From an uncultured Haliea sp. (GTDB lineage Bacteria; Pseudomonadota; Gammaproteobacteria; Pseudomonadales; Halieaceae): a stretch of 64,000 nt of DNA. Numbering within the stretch: position 1 is the stretch's first letter; each line of letters opens with the position of its first letter. Below are positions 29,988 through 42,790 of this stretch, in pieces. The stretch spans positions 1-64,000 of the forward strand of contig CAJXUQ010000002.1 in NCBI GenBank assembly GCA_913061145.1, written 5' to 3'. The position numbers were made by a program, and so were the translations under genes. Under the pieces are notes generated by a model. It had not been told where the DNA came from, searched no databases, and saw only the letters and a program-made list of their open reading frames with translations.

Positions 29988-30362
29988 GTGAAAGACAAAC
30001 GTCCCGTGAACCTGGACATCGGCAGCATGCGGCTCCCCATAACCGCATGGGCATCGATCACCCATCGCGCCTCCGGTGTTTTTCTCTTTTTCGCTATGGT
30101 CTTCCTGGTGTGGGCGCTCGACATGAGCCTGCGCAGCCCCGAGGACTTCGCCATGCTGCAGGAGGCCCTCACCGGCCCGCTGGCCAAGTTGATCCTCTGG
30201 GCGATATCCGCAGGGCTGATCTATCACGCCCTGGCGGGCATCAAGCACATCATCATGGATTTCGGTATCGGTGAAAGCTTCGAGGGCGGCGCCCTGGGCG
30301 CGCGCCTGGTGATCGGTCTGTCCGTGGTCCTGATTCTGCTGGCGGGGGTTTTGATATGGTAA
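29988..30362 (+). CDS. sdhC: Succinate dehydrogenase cytochrome b556 subunit
   Basis: A 124-residue membrane anchor of complex II with three hydrophobic helices. It has the quinone-site region RLPITAWASITHRASGV and heme-ligand histidine H80 in LIYHALAGIKH. The GTG start at 29988 is the only fitting start before PVNLDI. It overlaps sdhD by 7 bases. It is the first gene of the sdh-suc run. Confidence 0.95.
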   Translation: MKDKRPVNLDIGSMRLPITAWASITHRASGVFLFFAMVFLVWALDMSLRSPEDFAMLQEALTGPLAKLILWAISAGLIYHALAGIKHIIMDFGIGESFEGGALGARLVIGLSVVLILLAGVLIW

Positions 30363-30718
30363 CTGCAGTCACAAGTTTCGGCCGTTCTGGCACATCCGAC
30401 TGGCTGGTACAGCGCGTCAGTGGTGTGATTCTGCTGGCCTATTTCCTGTTCATCGCCTGGGTCGTACTCAGTGGCGTGGACTATGTGAGCTGGAAAGCCC
30501 TGTTTGCCCAGACCTGGGTGCGCGTGTTCAGCCTGATGGCGCTGCTGTCGCTGGCAGCACACGCCTGGATCGGTCTGTGGGCGGTGGTGACCGACTACCT
30601 CACCGAACGCATGATGGGGACAACGGGCAATGTCTTGCGTATATCGTCACAGCTGGCGATTGCGCTGGTGCTTTTTGTGTATGTGGTCTGGGGCGTGCAA
30701 GTCCTCTGGGGATATTGA
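30356..30718 (+). CDS. sdhD: Succinate dehydrogenase hydrophobic anchor subunit
   Basis: A 120-residue three-helix anchor that pairs with SdhC to hold heme b and bind ubiquinone. The family stretch GTSDWLVQRVSGVILLAY is near the N-terminus, and AAHAWIGLWAVVTDY contains the conserved heme/quinone-side histidine. The start overlaps sdhC, and sdhA begins 3 bases after the stop. Confidence 0.94.
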   Translation: MVTAVTSFGRSGTSDWLVQRVSGVILLAYFLFIAWVVLSGVDYVSWKALFAQTWVRVFSLMALLSLAAHAWIGLWAVVTDYLTERMMGTTGNVLRISSQLAIALVLFVYVVWGVQVLWGY

Positions 30719-30721
30719 GAT

Positions 30722-32494
30722 ATGACAGCATTGCGAACGATTTCTTTTGATGGCGTGATTGTCGGCGGTGGCGGAGCAGGCATGCGCGCAGCGCTGCAGC
30801 TGGCGCAGTCCGGTTACAAGACGGCGGTAATTTCCAAAGTCTTCCCCACGCGCTCACACACCGTGTCTGCGCAGGGCGGCATCACCTGCGCCATTGCCAG
30901 CGCAGACCCCAATGATGATTGGCGCTGGCATATGTATGACACGGTCAAGGGCTCCGATTATATCGGCGACCAGGACGCCATTGAGTACATGTGCAGCGTC
31001 GGCCCGGAAGCGGTGTTCGAGCTGGAGCATATGGGTCTGCCGTTTTCCCGCACCGAGGAGGGGCGTATCTACCAGCGTCCGTTCGGCGGCCAGTCCAAGG
31101 GTCCCGACGACCCCACACAGGCCGCCCGGACCTGTGCAGCGGCGGACCGCACGGGGCATGCCCTGCTGCACACCCTGTACCAGGGCAACATCAAGAACAA
31201 CACCGTCTTCTTCAACGAGTGGTACGCCACCGACCTGGTCAAGAACCAGGATGGCGCGGTGGTGGGCGTGATCGCCATCTGCATGGAAACCGGTGAAACC
31301 GTCTACGTGAAGTCCAAGGCCACTGTGTTCGCCACGGGCGGAGCAGGGCGGATCTACGCTTCGACCACCAACGCCCACATCAACACCGGTGACGGTATCG
31401 GCATGGCGCTGCGTGCCGGATTCCCGGTGCAGGACATCGAAATGTGGCAGTTCCACCCGACCGGCATCTACGGTGCCGGCACCCTGGTCACCGAGGGTTG
31501 CCGCGGCGAGGGTGGCTACCTCATCAACAAGGACGGTGAGCGTTTCATGGAGCGCTACGCGCCCAACGCCAAGGACCTCGCTGGTCGCGACGTGGTCGCG
31601 CGCTCGATGATCCTGGAAATCATCGAAGGCCGTGGCTGCGGTCCCGAGGGTGACCACGTGTTCCTGAAGTTGGATCACCTTGGCGAGGAAGTGCTGGAAT
31701 CACGCCTGCCGGGTATCTGTGAGCTGTCGCGGACCTTCGCCCATGTAGACCCGGTCAAGGCCCCGATTCCCGTTGTGCCGACCTGCCACTACATGATGGG
31801 CGGAATCCCGACCAACGTGCATGGCCAGGCGCTGACCGTGGACGCCCAGGGCAACGACCAGATCATTCCCGGTCTTTATGCCTGCGGTGAGGTTGCCTGC
31901 GTCTCGGTGCACGGTGCCAACCGGCTCGGCGGCAACTCGCTCCTCGACCTCGTTGTGTTCGGACGCGCCTCGGGTCTGTTTATCGAGAACGCGCTGCGCG
32001 AGGGTATCGACATGCGCGATGCCTCACAGACCGATATCGAGCAGGGCATGTCCCGCCTGCGCCGGCTGGATGAGGCCAAGGGTACGGAGAAGTTCCCCGA
32101 CCTGCGCAAGGAGCTGCAAAACGTCATGCAGAACCACTTTGGCGTGTTCCGCAAGGGCGAGTTCATGCAGGAAGGCATCCGCAAGCTGGCGGACCTGCGC
32201 GGCCGCATCGAGGGCGCGGCGCTGACCGATCGCAGCAACACCTTCAACACGGCGCGCATTGAGGCGCTGGAATTGCAGAACCTGCTTGAAGTCGCGGAAG
32301 CGACGGCCATCACTGCCGAGGAGCGCAAGGAGAGTCGCGGTGCCCATGCCCGTGATGATTTCCAGGAGCGCGACGACGAGAACTGGCTGTGCCATTCCAT
32401 GTACTACCCGGAAGGCAAGCGGGTCGGCAAGCGTGCGGTCAATTTCAAGCCGCGCACGGTACCCACCTTCGAGCCGAAAGCCCGTACGTATTAA
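30722..32494 (+). CDS. sdhA: Succinate dehydrogenase flavoprotein subunit
   Basis: A 590-residue catalytic subunit oxidising succinate to fumarate. The FAD-binding [15 protein letters not shown] motif opens the protein. H46 in [11 protein letters not shown] is the covalent FAD attachment site. [20 protein letters not shown] and the C-terminal RRD-type helical domain follow. The length equals that of proteobacterial SdhA. It lies 30 bases before sdhB. Confidence 0.97.
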   Translation: MTALRTISFDGVIVGGGGAGMRAALQLAQSGYKTAVISKVFPTRSHTVSAQGGITCAIASADPNDDWRWHMYDTVKGSDYIGDQDAIEYMCSVGPEAVFELEHMGLPFSRTEEGRIYQRPFGGQSKGPDDPTQAARTCAAADRTGHALLHTLYQGNIKNNTVFFNEWYATDLVKNQDGAVVGVIAICMETGETVYVKSKATVFATGGAGRIYASTTNAHINTGDGIGMALRAGFPVQDIEMWQFHPTGIYGAGTLVTEGCRGEGGYLINKDGERFMERYAPNAKDLAGRDVVARSMILEIIEGRGCGPEGDHVFLKLDHLGEEVLESRLPGICELSRTFAHVDPVKAPIPVVPTCHYMMGGIPTNVHGQALTVDAQGNDQIIPGLYACGEVACVSVHGANRLGGNSLLDLVVFGRASGLFIENALREGIDMRDASQTDIEQGMSRLRRLDEAKGTEKFPDLRKELQNVMQNHFGVFRKGEFMQEGIRKLADLRGRIEGAALTDRSNTFNTARIEALELQNLLEVAEATAITAEERKESRGAHARDDFQERDDENWLCHSMYYPEGKRVGKRAVNFKPRTVPTFEPKARTY

Positions 32495-32524
32495 GACTGT
32501 GTAGCTACCCAGAGGTCACCAAAC

Positions 32525-33229
32525 ATGCTGCAAGTAAGCATTTATCGTTACAACCCGGAAACCGACCAGCAGCCCTACATGCAGGAGTTTCAGTTCGACA
32601 CCGAGGGCAAGGACCTGATGGTGCTGGACGTGTTGGAGCAGATCAAGGCACAGGACAGCTCCGTCACCTACCGGCGCTCCTGCCGCGAGGGTGTCTGTGG
32701 CTCCGACGGTCTCAACATCAACGGCAAGAATGGCCTCGCCTGCATCACGCCGCTGTCTGCCACTGTGAAGAACAACAAGCTGGTCGTGCGCCCGTTGCCC
32801 GGTCTGCCAGTGATCCGCGACCTGGTGGTGGATATGAGCATGTTCTACGCCCAGTACGAGAAGATTCAGCCCTACCTGCAGAACAACACGCCGGCACCGG
32901 CCATTGAGCGCCTGCAGTCGCCGGAGGACCGCGCCAAGCTGGACGGCCTTTACGAGTGCATCCTCTGCGCGTGCTGCTCAACCAGCTGCCCCTCTTTCTG
33001 GTGGAACCCGGATCGCTTTATCGGCCCGGCCGGGCTGTTGCAGGCCTACCGGTTCCTGGCTGACAGCCGGGATACGGCAACCGATGAGCGGCTGTCCCGA
33101 CTCGACGACCCGTTCAGCGTTTTCCGTTGTCATGGTATCCAGAACTGTGTCAATGTGTGCCCCAAGGGCTTGAACCCGACGCGGGCAATTGGCCACATTC
33201 GTACTATGCTGTTGACTCGGGCAACCTGA
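32525..33229 (+). CDS. sdhB: Succinate dehydrogenase iron-sulfur subunit
   Basis: A 234-residue electron-transfer subunit. The [2Fe-2S] cysteines lie in SCREGVCGSDG and the following C. The [4Fe-4S] and [3Fe-4S] cysteines lie in CILCACCSTSCPS and CVNVCPKGLNP. It passes electrons from SdhA FAD to ubiquinone at SdhCD. ATG 32525 follows GAGGTCACC. sucA follows after 61 bases. Confidence 0.97.
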   Translation: MLQVSIYRYNPETDQQPYMQEFQFDTEGKDLMVLDVLEQIKAQDSSVTYRRSCREGVCGSDGLNINGKNGLACITPLSATVKNNKLVVRPLPGLPVIRDLVVDMSMFYAQYEKIQPYLQNNTPAPAIERLQSPEDRAKLDGLYECILCACCSTSCPSFWWNPDRFIGPAGLLQAYRFLADSRDTATDERLSRLDDPFSVFRCHGIQNCVNVCPKGLNPTRAIGHIRTMLLTRAT

Positions 33230-33290
33230 TTACGAAAACGGTGTTACCCGCCGGAACACCACCGGCATCATCCAATCCCGGAAGGGCATA

Positions 33291-36149
33291 ATGCAAGAGA
33301 GTCCGATGGAGCTCCTGAGAAGGAGCTCACATATTGCCGGCGGCAACGCCACCTATGTCGAGGATTTGTACGAATCCTACCTCCGGGATCCCAACGGGGT
33401 GCCGGAACAGTGGCGGGATTATTTCGACAAGCTGCCCCGCGTGTCCTCGTCTGCCGTGCAGATGAACGATATTCCGCATTCGACCATCCGCGACCGGTTC
33501 GCGCAGATCAGCAAGATGCGTGTGCGCACCGAGGCCACGGTCGCCCACGACTCCCAGGCAACTGAATACGAGCGCAAGCAGGTCAAGGTCGTCCAGCTGG
33601 TGTCCGCCTACCGGCAGCGCGGCCACCAGAAGGCGAGCCTTGACCCGCTCGCCCTGCATGTGCGGGAACCGGTCCCCGATCTGGATCTGGCCTTCCACCA
33701 GCTCTCTGCAGCAGACCTCGATACCGTGTTCCAGACCGGGAGCATGTACATCGGCAAGGCAGACGCGACGTTGGGCGAGATTGTCGACTCCCTCGAGGCC
33801 ACCTATTGCAACACCATTGGCGCCGAGTTCATGCATATCGTGGACACCGAGCAGCGCCACTGGATCATGAAACGTATGGAGTCGGTGCGGTCGGCCCCAG
33901 TCTTCTCCGACGATGTACGCAAGCAGATTCTGCGCCGTCTGATCAAGGCCGAAGGCCTCGAGAAGTCGCTGGGCTCCAAGTATCCCGGTACCAAGCGCTT
34001 TGGCCTCGAAGGTGGTGAGTCGCTTATTCCCATGCTGTCGGAAATGGTGCAGCGCATCGGGTCTTACGGTGCCAAGGAAATTGTTATCGGCATGGCGCAC
34101 CGCGGCCGACTCAACGTACTGATCAATATCTTCGGCAAGAAGCCCTCGGACCTGTTTGCAGAGTTTGAGGGGCGGGTGGTGTACGACAAGTCCGGTGACG
34201 TGAAGTATCACCAGGGCTTTTCCTCAAACCTGATGACCTCAGGGGGTGAGGTGCACCTGGCGCTGGCGTTCAACCCCTCCCACCTGGAAATTGTTTCACC
34301 GGTGGTCGAGGGCTCTGTGCGCGCCCGGCAGGATCGTCGCAAGGATCCTTCGGGGGATACGGTCGTGCCGGTGGTCATTCACGGCGATGCCGCCTTCGCC
34401 GGGCAGGGCGTGGTGATGGAGACATTCCAGATGTCCCAGACACGGGCCTACAAGACGGGCGGTACGCTGCATATCGTGCTCAACAACCAGGTGGGTTTCA
34501 CCACCAGCGACCGAGAGGATGCCCGCTCAACGGAATACTGCACTGATGTAGCCAAAATGGTGCAGGCCCCCATCTTTCACGTCAATGCGGATGACCCCGA
34601 GGCGGTGCACTTTGTCACCCAGCTGGCGGTCGACTTCCGTAACACCTTCAAGCGGGACGTGGTCGTTGACCTCGTCTGCTACCGGCGTCGCGGCCACAAC
34701 GAAGCCGATGAGCCCTCGGTGACCCAGCCCCGCATGTACGAGCGCATTCGCAAGCAGCCCACGACGCGCAACCTGTACGCGGCCAAGCTGGTGGAGCAGG
34801 GTGCTCTGACGGCCGAGGAAGACGAGTTTCTGGTCAATGAGTACCGCGAGTCCCTCGACCGCGGTGAGCCACTGGTCAGCGGTCTGGTCTCCGAGCCCAA
34901 CGCCAGCCTGTTCGTCGACTGGACGCCGTACCTCGGGCACGAGTGGACACTGCACTGCGACACCCGTATCGACATGCAGGCGCTGCAGCATCTCGCCCAG
35001 GTGACCAACACGCCGCCGCCGAGCTTCCCGCTGCAGCGTCAGGTCAGCAAGATTCTCGAGGATCGTCGGAAGATGGCAGCCGGGGCCATGCCGCTGAACT
35101 GGGGGGCCGCAGAGACCCTGGCCTATGCGAGTCTGCTGGATGCCGGCTACCCGGTGCGCCTGACCGGGCAGGACGTGGGGCGCGGCACGTTCTCGCACCG
35201 CCACGCCGTGTTGCATAACCAGAAAGACGGCTCCCGCTACATACCCTTGCAGCACATCGATGAGAACCAGGCCCCCTTCGCCATTTACGATTCCCTGCTC
35301 TCGGAGGAGGCGGTGCTGGCCTTTGAATACGGCTACGCCACGACCTCGCCGACGGGTCTGGTGATCTGGGAGGCGCAGTTTGGTGACTTCGCCAACGGAG
35401 CCCAGGTCGTCATCGACCAGTTCATCACCAGCGGTGAACATAAATGGTCGCGGCTCTGCGGCCTGACCATGCTGCTGCCCCACGGGTACGAGGGGCAGGG
35501 CCCCGAGCACTCCTCGGCGCGCCTTGAGCGATTCCTGCAACTCTGTGCAGAGCACAATATCCAGGTGTGCGTGCCGACCACGCCCGCACAGGTGTTCCAC
35601 ATGCTGCGGCGGCAGGCGATCCGACCTCTGCGCAAGCCGCTGGTAGTGATGTCTCCGAAGAGCCTGCTGCGCCACAAGGAAGCGGTGTCGTCGCTGGAAG
35701 ATCTCGCCAATGGGCATTTCCACAACGTGCTGGATGATTCCGACGAGCTCGATAAAGCGGCGGTGACCCGCCTTATCCTCTGCAGCGGCAAGGTCTACTA
35801 CGACCTGCTGGCGGCCCGTCGTGAGCGTGGCCTGAACAACGTGGCGCTGATCCGCCTCGAACAGCTGTATCCCTTCCCCGAAGCGGAGCTCTTGCAGGTC
35901 CTGGGGAACTACCCGAACGTCACCGATGCCGCCTGGTGTCAGGAGGAGCCCCAGAACCAGGGCGCCTGGTACTCCAGCCAGCATCACATGCGGCGCGTCA
36001 TGTATGCCCACAACCCCGACGTGTATCTGCGATACGCTGGTCGGGAACCTTCTGCCGCGCCCGCCGCGGGCTATATGGCCCTGCACCTGGCGCAGCTGGA
36101 GACGTTTATTAACGATGCCCTGGAACCGACTTGGCTCGGCCAGAACTAG
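33291..36149 (+). CDS. sucA: 2-oxoglutarate dehydrogenase E1 component
   Basis: A 952-residue TPP-dependent decarboxylase of the oxoglutarate dehydrogenase complex. The N-terminal E2-binding segment ([20 protein letters not shown]) is followed by the TPP domain with [29 protein letters not shown] and NNQVGFTT. Transketolase-like domains with [17 protein letters not shown] come next. GGAAGGG precedes ATG 33291. It continues the sdh-suc supraoperon, with sucB 20 bases beyond. The long antisense frame over its 3' half is a codon-bias shadow. Confidence 0.97.
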   Translation: MQESPMELLRRSSHIAGGNATYVEDLYESYLRDPNGVPEQWRDYFDKLPRVSSSAVQMNDIPHSTIRDRFAQISKMRVRTEATVAHDSQATEYERKQVKVVQLVSAYRQRGHQKASLDPLALHVREPVPDLDLAFHQLSAADLDTVFQTGSMYIGKADATLGEIVDSLEATYCNTIGAEFMHIVDTEQRHWIMKRMESVRSAPVFSDDVRKQILRRLIKAEGLEKSLGSKYPGTKRFGLEGGESLIPMLSEMVQRIGSYGAKEIVIGMAHRGRLNVLINIFGKKPSDLFAEFEGRVVYDKSGDVKYHQGFSSNLMTSGGEVHLALAFNPSHLEIVSPVVEGSVRARQDRRKDPSGDTVVPVVIHGDAAFAGQGVVMETFQMSQTRAYKTGGTLHIVLNNQVGFTTSDREDARSTEYCTDVAKMVQAPIFHVNADDPEAVHFVTQLAVDFRNTFKRDVVVDLVCYRRRGHNEADEPSVTQPRMYERIRKQPTTRNLYAAKLVEQGALTAEEDEFLVNEYRESLDRGEPLVSGLVSEPNASLFVDWTPYLGHEWTLHCDTRIDMQALQHLAQVTNTPPPSFPLQRQVSKILEDRRKMAAGAMPLNWGAAETLAYASLLDAGYPVRLTGQDVGRGTFSHRHAVLHNQKDGSRYIPLQHIDENQAPFAIYDSLLSEEAVLAFEYGYATTSPTGLVIWEAQFGDFANGAQVVIDQFITSGEHKWSRLCGLTMLLPHGYEGQGPEHSSARLERFLQLCAEHNIQVCVPTTPAQVFHMLRRQAIRPLRKPLVVMSPKSLLRHKEAVSSLEDLANGHFHNVLDDSDELDKAAVTRLILCSGKVYYDLLAARRERGLNNVALIRLEQLYPFPEAELLQVLGNYPNVTDAAWCQEEPQNQGAWYSSQHHMRRVMYAHNPDVYLRYAGREPSAAPAAGYMALHLAQLETFINDALEPTWLGQN

Positions 36150-36169
36150 CACTTTCCAAAGGAACCGAA

Positions 36170-38882
<2,713 letters not shown>

Positions 38883-38992
38883 ACTTTGCCCGGTCGCGCG
38901 CGCATAAAACCTATTCTGGCGCAGACGAGGCACTGGGGGGTATGGGCCGTTAGGGCGCATTCCAGGACACTACGTAACACACAGGACAAAGC

Positions 38993-40162
38993 ATGAACCT
39001 TCACGAGTATCAGGGCAAACAGCTGTTTGCTGAGTACGGCTTGCCCGTATCCAAGGGCTATGCTGTCGACTCGCCGGAAGAGGCGGTCAAGGCAGCGGAG
39101 ACCATCGGTGGTGACATGTGGGTCGTCAAGGCTCAGGTGCACGCGGGCGGCCGCGGTAAAGCGGGTGGCGTCAAGCTGGTGAAAACCACCGACGAAGTAC
39201 GCGATTTCGCTGCCAAGTGGCTGGGCCAGAACCTGGTGACCTACCAGACTGACGAAAATGGCCAGCCGGTCAGCAAGATTCTGGTCGAGACCTGCACCGA
39301 TATCGCCGAGGAGCTTTACCTCGGCGCGGTGGTTGACCGCGCAACCCGCCGCATCGTTTTCATGGCCTCTACCGAGGGCGGTGTGGAAATCGAGAAGGTC
39401 GCCGAGGAAACCCCGGAGAAAATCCTGCGCGCGGTTATCGACCCGCTGGTCGGTGCACAGCCGTACCAGGGCCGTGAGCTGGCGTTCCAGCTGGGTCTGG
39501 AAGGCGACCAGATCAAGCAGTTTGTGAAAATCTTCATGGGGCTGGCGCAGCTGTTCAAGGAAAAGGACCTGGCGCTGATTGAGGTCAACCCGCTGGTGAT
39601 TACCGACCAGGGCAACCTGCACTGCCTGGATGCCAAGCTGGGTGTGGACGGCAACGCGCTGTATCGCCAACCGGCCTTGCGTGAGATGCACGATCCCTCC
39701 CAGGAAGATGCCCGTGAGGCGCACGCCGCCAAGTGGGAGCTGAACTACGTGGCCCTGGACGGCAATATCGGCTGCATGGTGAATGGCGCTGGTCTGGCCA
39801 TGGGCACCATGGATATCGTCAAGCTGCACGGTGGTGCCCCGGCGAACTTCCTGGACGTCGGCGGTGGTGCAACCAAGGAGCGCGTATCGGAAGCGTTCAA
39901 GATCATCCTCTCCGACGATAAGGTCAAGGCGGTCCTGATCAACATCTTCGGCGGTATCGTGCGCTGTGACCTCATTGCAGAAGGCGTGATCGGCGCTGTG
40001 CAGGAAATCGGTGTACAGGTGCCGGTTGTTGTGCGTCTTGAAGGCAACAACGCGGAGCTGGGCCGTCAGGTCCTGGCCGACAGTGGCCTGAACATCATTG
40101 CCGCAACCAGCCTCACCGATGCTGCCCAACAGGCAGTCAAAGCAGCTGAAGGAGCCGCCTGA
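38993..40162 (+). CDS. sucC: Succinyl-CoA synthetase beta subunit
   Basis: A 389-residue ATP-grasp subunit starting [18 protein letters not shown]. It has the nucleotide-binding [16 protein letters not shown] and the CoA-side [13 protein letters not shown]. With SucD it converts succinyl-CoA to succinate with substrate-level phosphorylation. AGGA precedes the start. sucD begins one base after the stop. Confidence 0.97.
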   Translation: MNLHEYQGKQLFAEYGLPVSKGYAVDSPEEAVKAAETIGGDMWVVKAQVHAGGRGKAGGVKLVKTTDEVRDFAAKWLGQNLVTYQTDENGQPVSKILVETCTDIAEELYLGAVVDRATRRIVFMASTEGGVEIEKVAEETPEKILRAVIDPLVGAQPYQGRELAFQLGLEGDQIKQFVKIFMGLAQLFKEKDLALIEVNPLVITDQGNLHCLDAKLGVDGNALYRQPALREMHDPSQEDAREAHAAKWELNYVALDGNIGCMVNGAGLAMGTMDIVKLHGGAPANFLDVGGGATKERVSEAFKIILSDDKVKAVLINIFGGIVRCDLIAEGVIGAVQEIGVQVPVVVRLEGNNAELGRQVLADSGLNIIAATSLTDAAQQAVKAAEGAA

Positions 40163-40163
40163 A

Positions 40164-41039
40164 ATGAGTATTCTGATTGACAAGAACACCAAGGTGATCT
40201 GCCAGGGCTTCACCGGCTCCCAGGGCACCTTCCACTCCGAGCAGGCGATTGCCTATGGCACCCAGATGGTGGGTGGTGTGACGCCCGGCAAGGGCGGCCA
40301 GACCCATCTTGGCCTGCCCGTGTTCAACACTGTGGCGGAAGCCGTAGCAGCCACCGGCGCCGATGCGTCAGTGATCTACGTGCCTGCGCCGTTCTGCAAG
40401 GACTCCATCCTCGAAGCGGCCAACGGTGGCGTCAAGCTCATCGTATGCATCACCGAGGGTATCCCGACCCTCGACATGCTGGACTGCAAGGTCAAGTGTG
40501 ATGAGCTCGGTGTGCGCCTGATTGGCCCCAACTGCCCTGGCGTGATCACGCCCGGCGAGTGCAAGATCGGCATTATGCCGGGTCACATTCACCTGCCCGG
40601 TAAAGTCGGGATCGTTTCGCGCTCCGGCACCCTGACCTATGAAGCGGTCAAGCAGACCACGGACGCGGGCTTTGGCCAATCGACCTGCGTCGGCATCGGC
40701 GGCGACCCGATTCCGGGGTCCAACTTTATCGACATCCTGGCGATGTTTGAAAAAGATCCGGCGACCGAAGCCATTGTCATGATCGGTGAAATTGGTGGCA
40801 CCGCCGAAGAAGAGGCTGCGGCCTTTATCAAGGCCAACGTCACCAAGCCTGTGGTCTCCTATATTGCCGGCGTGACTGCGCCGAAGGGCAAGCGGATGGG
40901 CCACGCCGGTGCCATCATCTCCGGCGGCAAAGGCACGGCGGACGAAAAGTTTGCTGCGTTGGAAGATGCCGGTGTGAAAACCGTGCGCAGCCTTGCTGAC
41001 ATCGGCAAGGCGCTGGCGGAAGTCACTGGCTGGAAGTAA
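40164..41039 (+). CDS. sucD: Succinyl-CoA synthetase alpha subunit
   Basis: A 291-residue CoA-binding subunit. A Rossmann region near [11 protein letters not shown] is followed by [20 protein letters not shown]. The phosphorylated histidine is H247 in [13 protein letters not shown]. The start is ATG 40164, with GAAGGAGCCGCC overlapping the sucC end. It is the last gene of the TCA run, followed 45 bases on by a strong terminator. Confidence 0.97.
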   Translation: MSILIDKNTKVICQGFTGSQGTFHSEQAIAYGTQMVGGVTPGKGGQTHLGLPVFNTVAEAVAATGADASVIYVPAPFCKDSILEAANGGVKLIVCITEGIPTLDMLDCKVKCDELGVRLIGPNCPGVITPGECKIGIMPGHIHLPGKVGIVSRSGTLTYEAVKQTTDAGFGQSTCVGIGGDPIPGSNFIDILAMFEKDPATEAIVMIGEIGGTAEEEAAAFIKANVTKPVVSYIAGVTAPKGKRMGHAGAIISGGKGTADEKFAALEDAGVKTVRSLADIGKALAEVTGWK

Positions 41040-41084
41040 GCAGTCAGGGTCGCGGCAGGCAGTGCACGTGCTGCCTGTTCCCGT

Positions 41085-41121
41085 CACAAAAAAAGCCCGC
41101 TTGATGCGGGCTTTTTTTGTG
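41085..41121. terminator. Bidirectional intrinsic terminator
   Basis: A perfect 16-bp stem (CACAAAAAAAGCCCGC and its complement) with a 5-base loop TTGAT. The U runs in both directions serve sucD on the plus strand and the hydrolase lipoprotein gene (stop at 41139) on the minus strand. Confidence 0.95.
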
Positions 41122-41138
41122 GCTGAATACCTGCCGGC

Positions 41139-42662
41139 CTATTCGCCGGGCACCTGTGATTGCCACTGCAGGGGAGCGACGGCGCGGATGCGCTCCGCAT
41201 CCTCTGGCAGCAGGAAGCCTCCCTCCAGCGCGCGGTCCAATGCGTCCGCGACGGCGGCTTCGTAACCAGCCTGGTCTACGTACAGGGACGCCATTTGCGC
41301 GGCGTCGAACAGTACCGTGGTGCCAAACAGGAAGCACAGACGGTCACCTTCCTGGCCCTCTCCGGAGAGAACGGCTACGGGCGCATCCACCCAGGGCGTG
41401 CGTACACCACCCAGCACATTGCCCTGGGTGTCCTTCAGGAACGCTGTGCCGCTATCGTCCACGCTCAGCAGTTCTGCCGTCGGGGGTGCGGTGCCGTCGC
41501 GCACCCAGGTGTCCAGCGCGCGCAGGGCTGCTCCGAAGACCCAGGCCATGGGCCCCGCGTTCACGGGCCGCGCGCAGTTCAGAAAGCCGGGTATGCCGTT
41601 GGCTTCCTCTACCAGCAGAAAGCGCGGGTCGACCCCGGTGTCCTGACGGCCGATGATGAAAGAGTAATAATCACCGTGCGCCGTTCCCGCAACCTCCCAG
41701 AGACGGAAGCGGTCGGTGTCCGGCTGGCGGTCGTTGATGGAGCCCAGGAGCAGAACATCGGTTTCCGTCTGGAAGTTGAACACGGGCACGTTCAGATCCT
41801 CGCGAAAGAGGACACTTTCAGGTGTCGGTATCTCGGTTTCAGGCTCCTGTGACAGGGGTGAGCTGCCATCGCCCCTGCTGTGCACCATATAACCATCGAA
41901 GGTGTTGTACAGCGGATGAATGGCGTTGATATAGGTCGCCAGGCGCCCGGCCGACTGTGACTCGCCGAGGGCAATCATCTGCTCCACCTGCAGGCCTTCC
42001 AGGAGGTCGACGTCGGCGGGCTCACGCAGTGCCTGTGCCGCTTGCGAGAACATGTCGTAGGAGTAGCTGTCGCCCGGGTGCTCCAGGCTGCCGTAGCGGG
42101 CCGGGTTCACCGCTTTCAGGTGCAACGGTGCCACCGGTGTTCCGGAGCCTTCGATGCCCACGCGCTGTGCCGAGACACCTACCCACACATGACCCTGGCG
42201 CAGCATTTCCACATGGCCTGAGCCATAGGATGGGCCGGTGTCGAAGCCGGCGGTCACGTTCAGCCACTCCACGAGCACCGTCCCACTGAAGTCACCGTCG
42301 TCGATAGGGCGGTAGACCACAACGCGTGTGCGGTAATTGGCGGTGCCCGCGGGTTCCGCCTCCCAGGCGCCATCACTGCCGAGTTCGTTCAGGTTGCTGA
42401 AGGCGCTTGCCTCGCCAGAGAGGAAATACTCACGCTGGCGGTAGCCGACATCGGCGAGGTCAAATGTCGTGGAGAGCAGGAACAGATCCCCCTCGTCCGG
42501 CGGGTCGGCGACTTCAGGCTGTGCAATGGGCAGGTAGTCGGGTTCTACGGGTGGCGGCGGCTCCGGCGGCGCGGGCACACCATCGCTGCCATCGCTGCAG
42601 CCGGTAAGAAGGACAATGGAAAGCCCGAGTGCAAGCGGCCAACGGTGGGTGAGCATGTTCAT
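41139..42662 (-). CDS. Secreted alpha/beta-hydrolase-domain lipoprotein
   Basis: A 507-residue predicted lipoprotein. The signal peptide ends in the lipobox LLTGC (C about residue 22), followed by a proline-rich spacer (PAPPEPPPPVEP). The remainder matches the large alpha/beta-hydrolase-domain family seen in marine bacteria. GESQSAGR is a nucleophile elbow of the G-x-S-x-x-x-G kind, and the late histidine in EVAGTAHGDYY is a candidate catalytic His. The substrate is unknown. The start is ATG 42662, with GGAG seven bases upstream; the earlier in-frame ATG at 42698 lacks support. It diverges from htpG. Confidence 0.72.
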   Translation of the reverse strand: MNMLTHRWPLALGLSIVLLTGCSDGSDGVPAPPEPPPPVEPDYLPIAQPEVADPPDEGDLFLLSTTFDLADVGYRQREYFLSGEASAFSNLNELGSDGAWEAEPAGTANYRTRVVVYRPIDDGDFSGTVLVEWLNVTAGFDTGPSYGSGHVEMLRQGHVWVGVSAQRVGIEGSGTPVAPLHLKAVNPARYGSLEHPGDSYSYDMFSQAAQALREPADVDLLEGLQVEQMIALGESQSAGRLATYINAIHPLYNTFDGYMVHSRGDGSSPLSQEPETEIPTPESVLFREDLNVPVFNFQTETDVLLLGSINDRQPDTDRFRLWEVAGTAHGDYYSFIIGRQDTGVDPRFLLVEEANGIPGFLNCARPVNAGPMAWVFGAALRALDTWVRDGTAPPTAELLSVDDSGTAFLKDTQGNVLGGVRTPWVDAPVAVLSGEGQEGDRLCFLFGTTVLFDAAQMASLYVDQAGYEAAVADALDRALEGGFLLPEDAERIRAVAPLQWQSQVPGE

Positions 42663-42706
42663 GCGCTGTCTCCGGATTGTTATGAGGCTAATATGCATTA
42701 GCCTGA

Positions 42707-42735
42707 CTTGAAATACCAGCAGTTAGCCCCCACCT
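42707..42735 (+). promoter_or_regulatory. Sigma-32-like heat-shock promoter of htpG
   Basis: CTTGAAA at 42707-42713 and CCCCACCT at 42728-42735 are separated by 14 bases. This matches the heat-shock consensus CTTGAAA-N11-16-CCCCATNT with one mismatch. The htpG start is 56 bases on. Confidence 0.75.
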
Positions 42736-42790
42736 CTGTAGTTGCCCACGGCAATACACTTATTCACCTGTCACTACTCGCGAGGGACCC

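Noticed and set aside
34527-36152. 541-residue minus-strand frame opposite sucA
   Set aside because: Shadow of a well-conserved gene. Similar long antisense frames lie opposite lpdA (37332-38960) and htpG (42764-44161) for the same reason.
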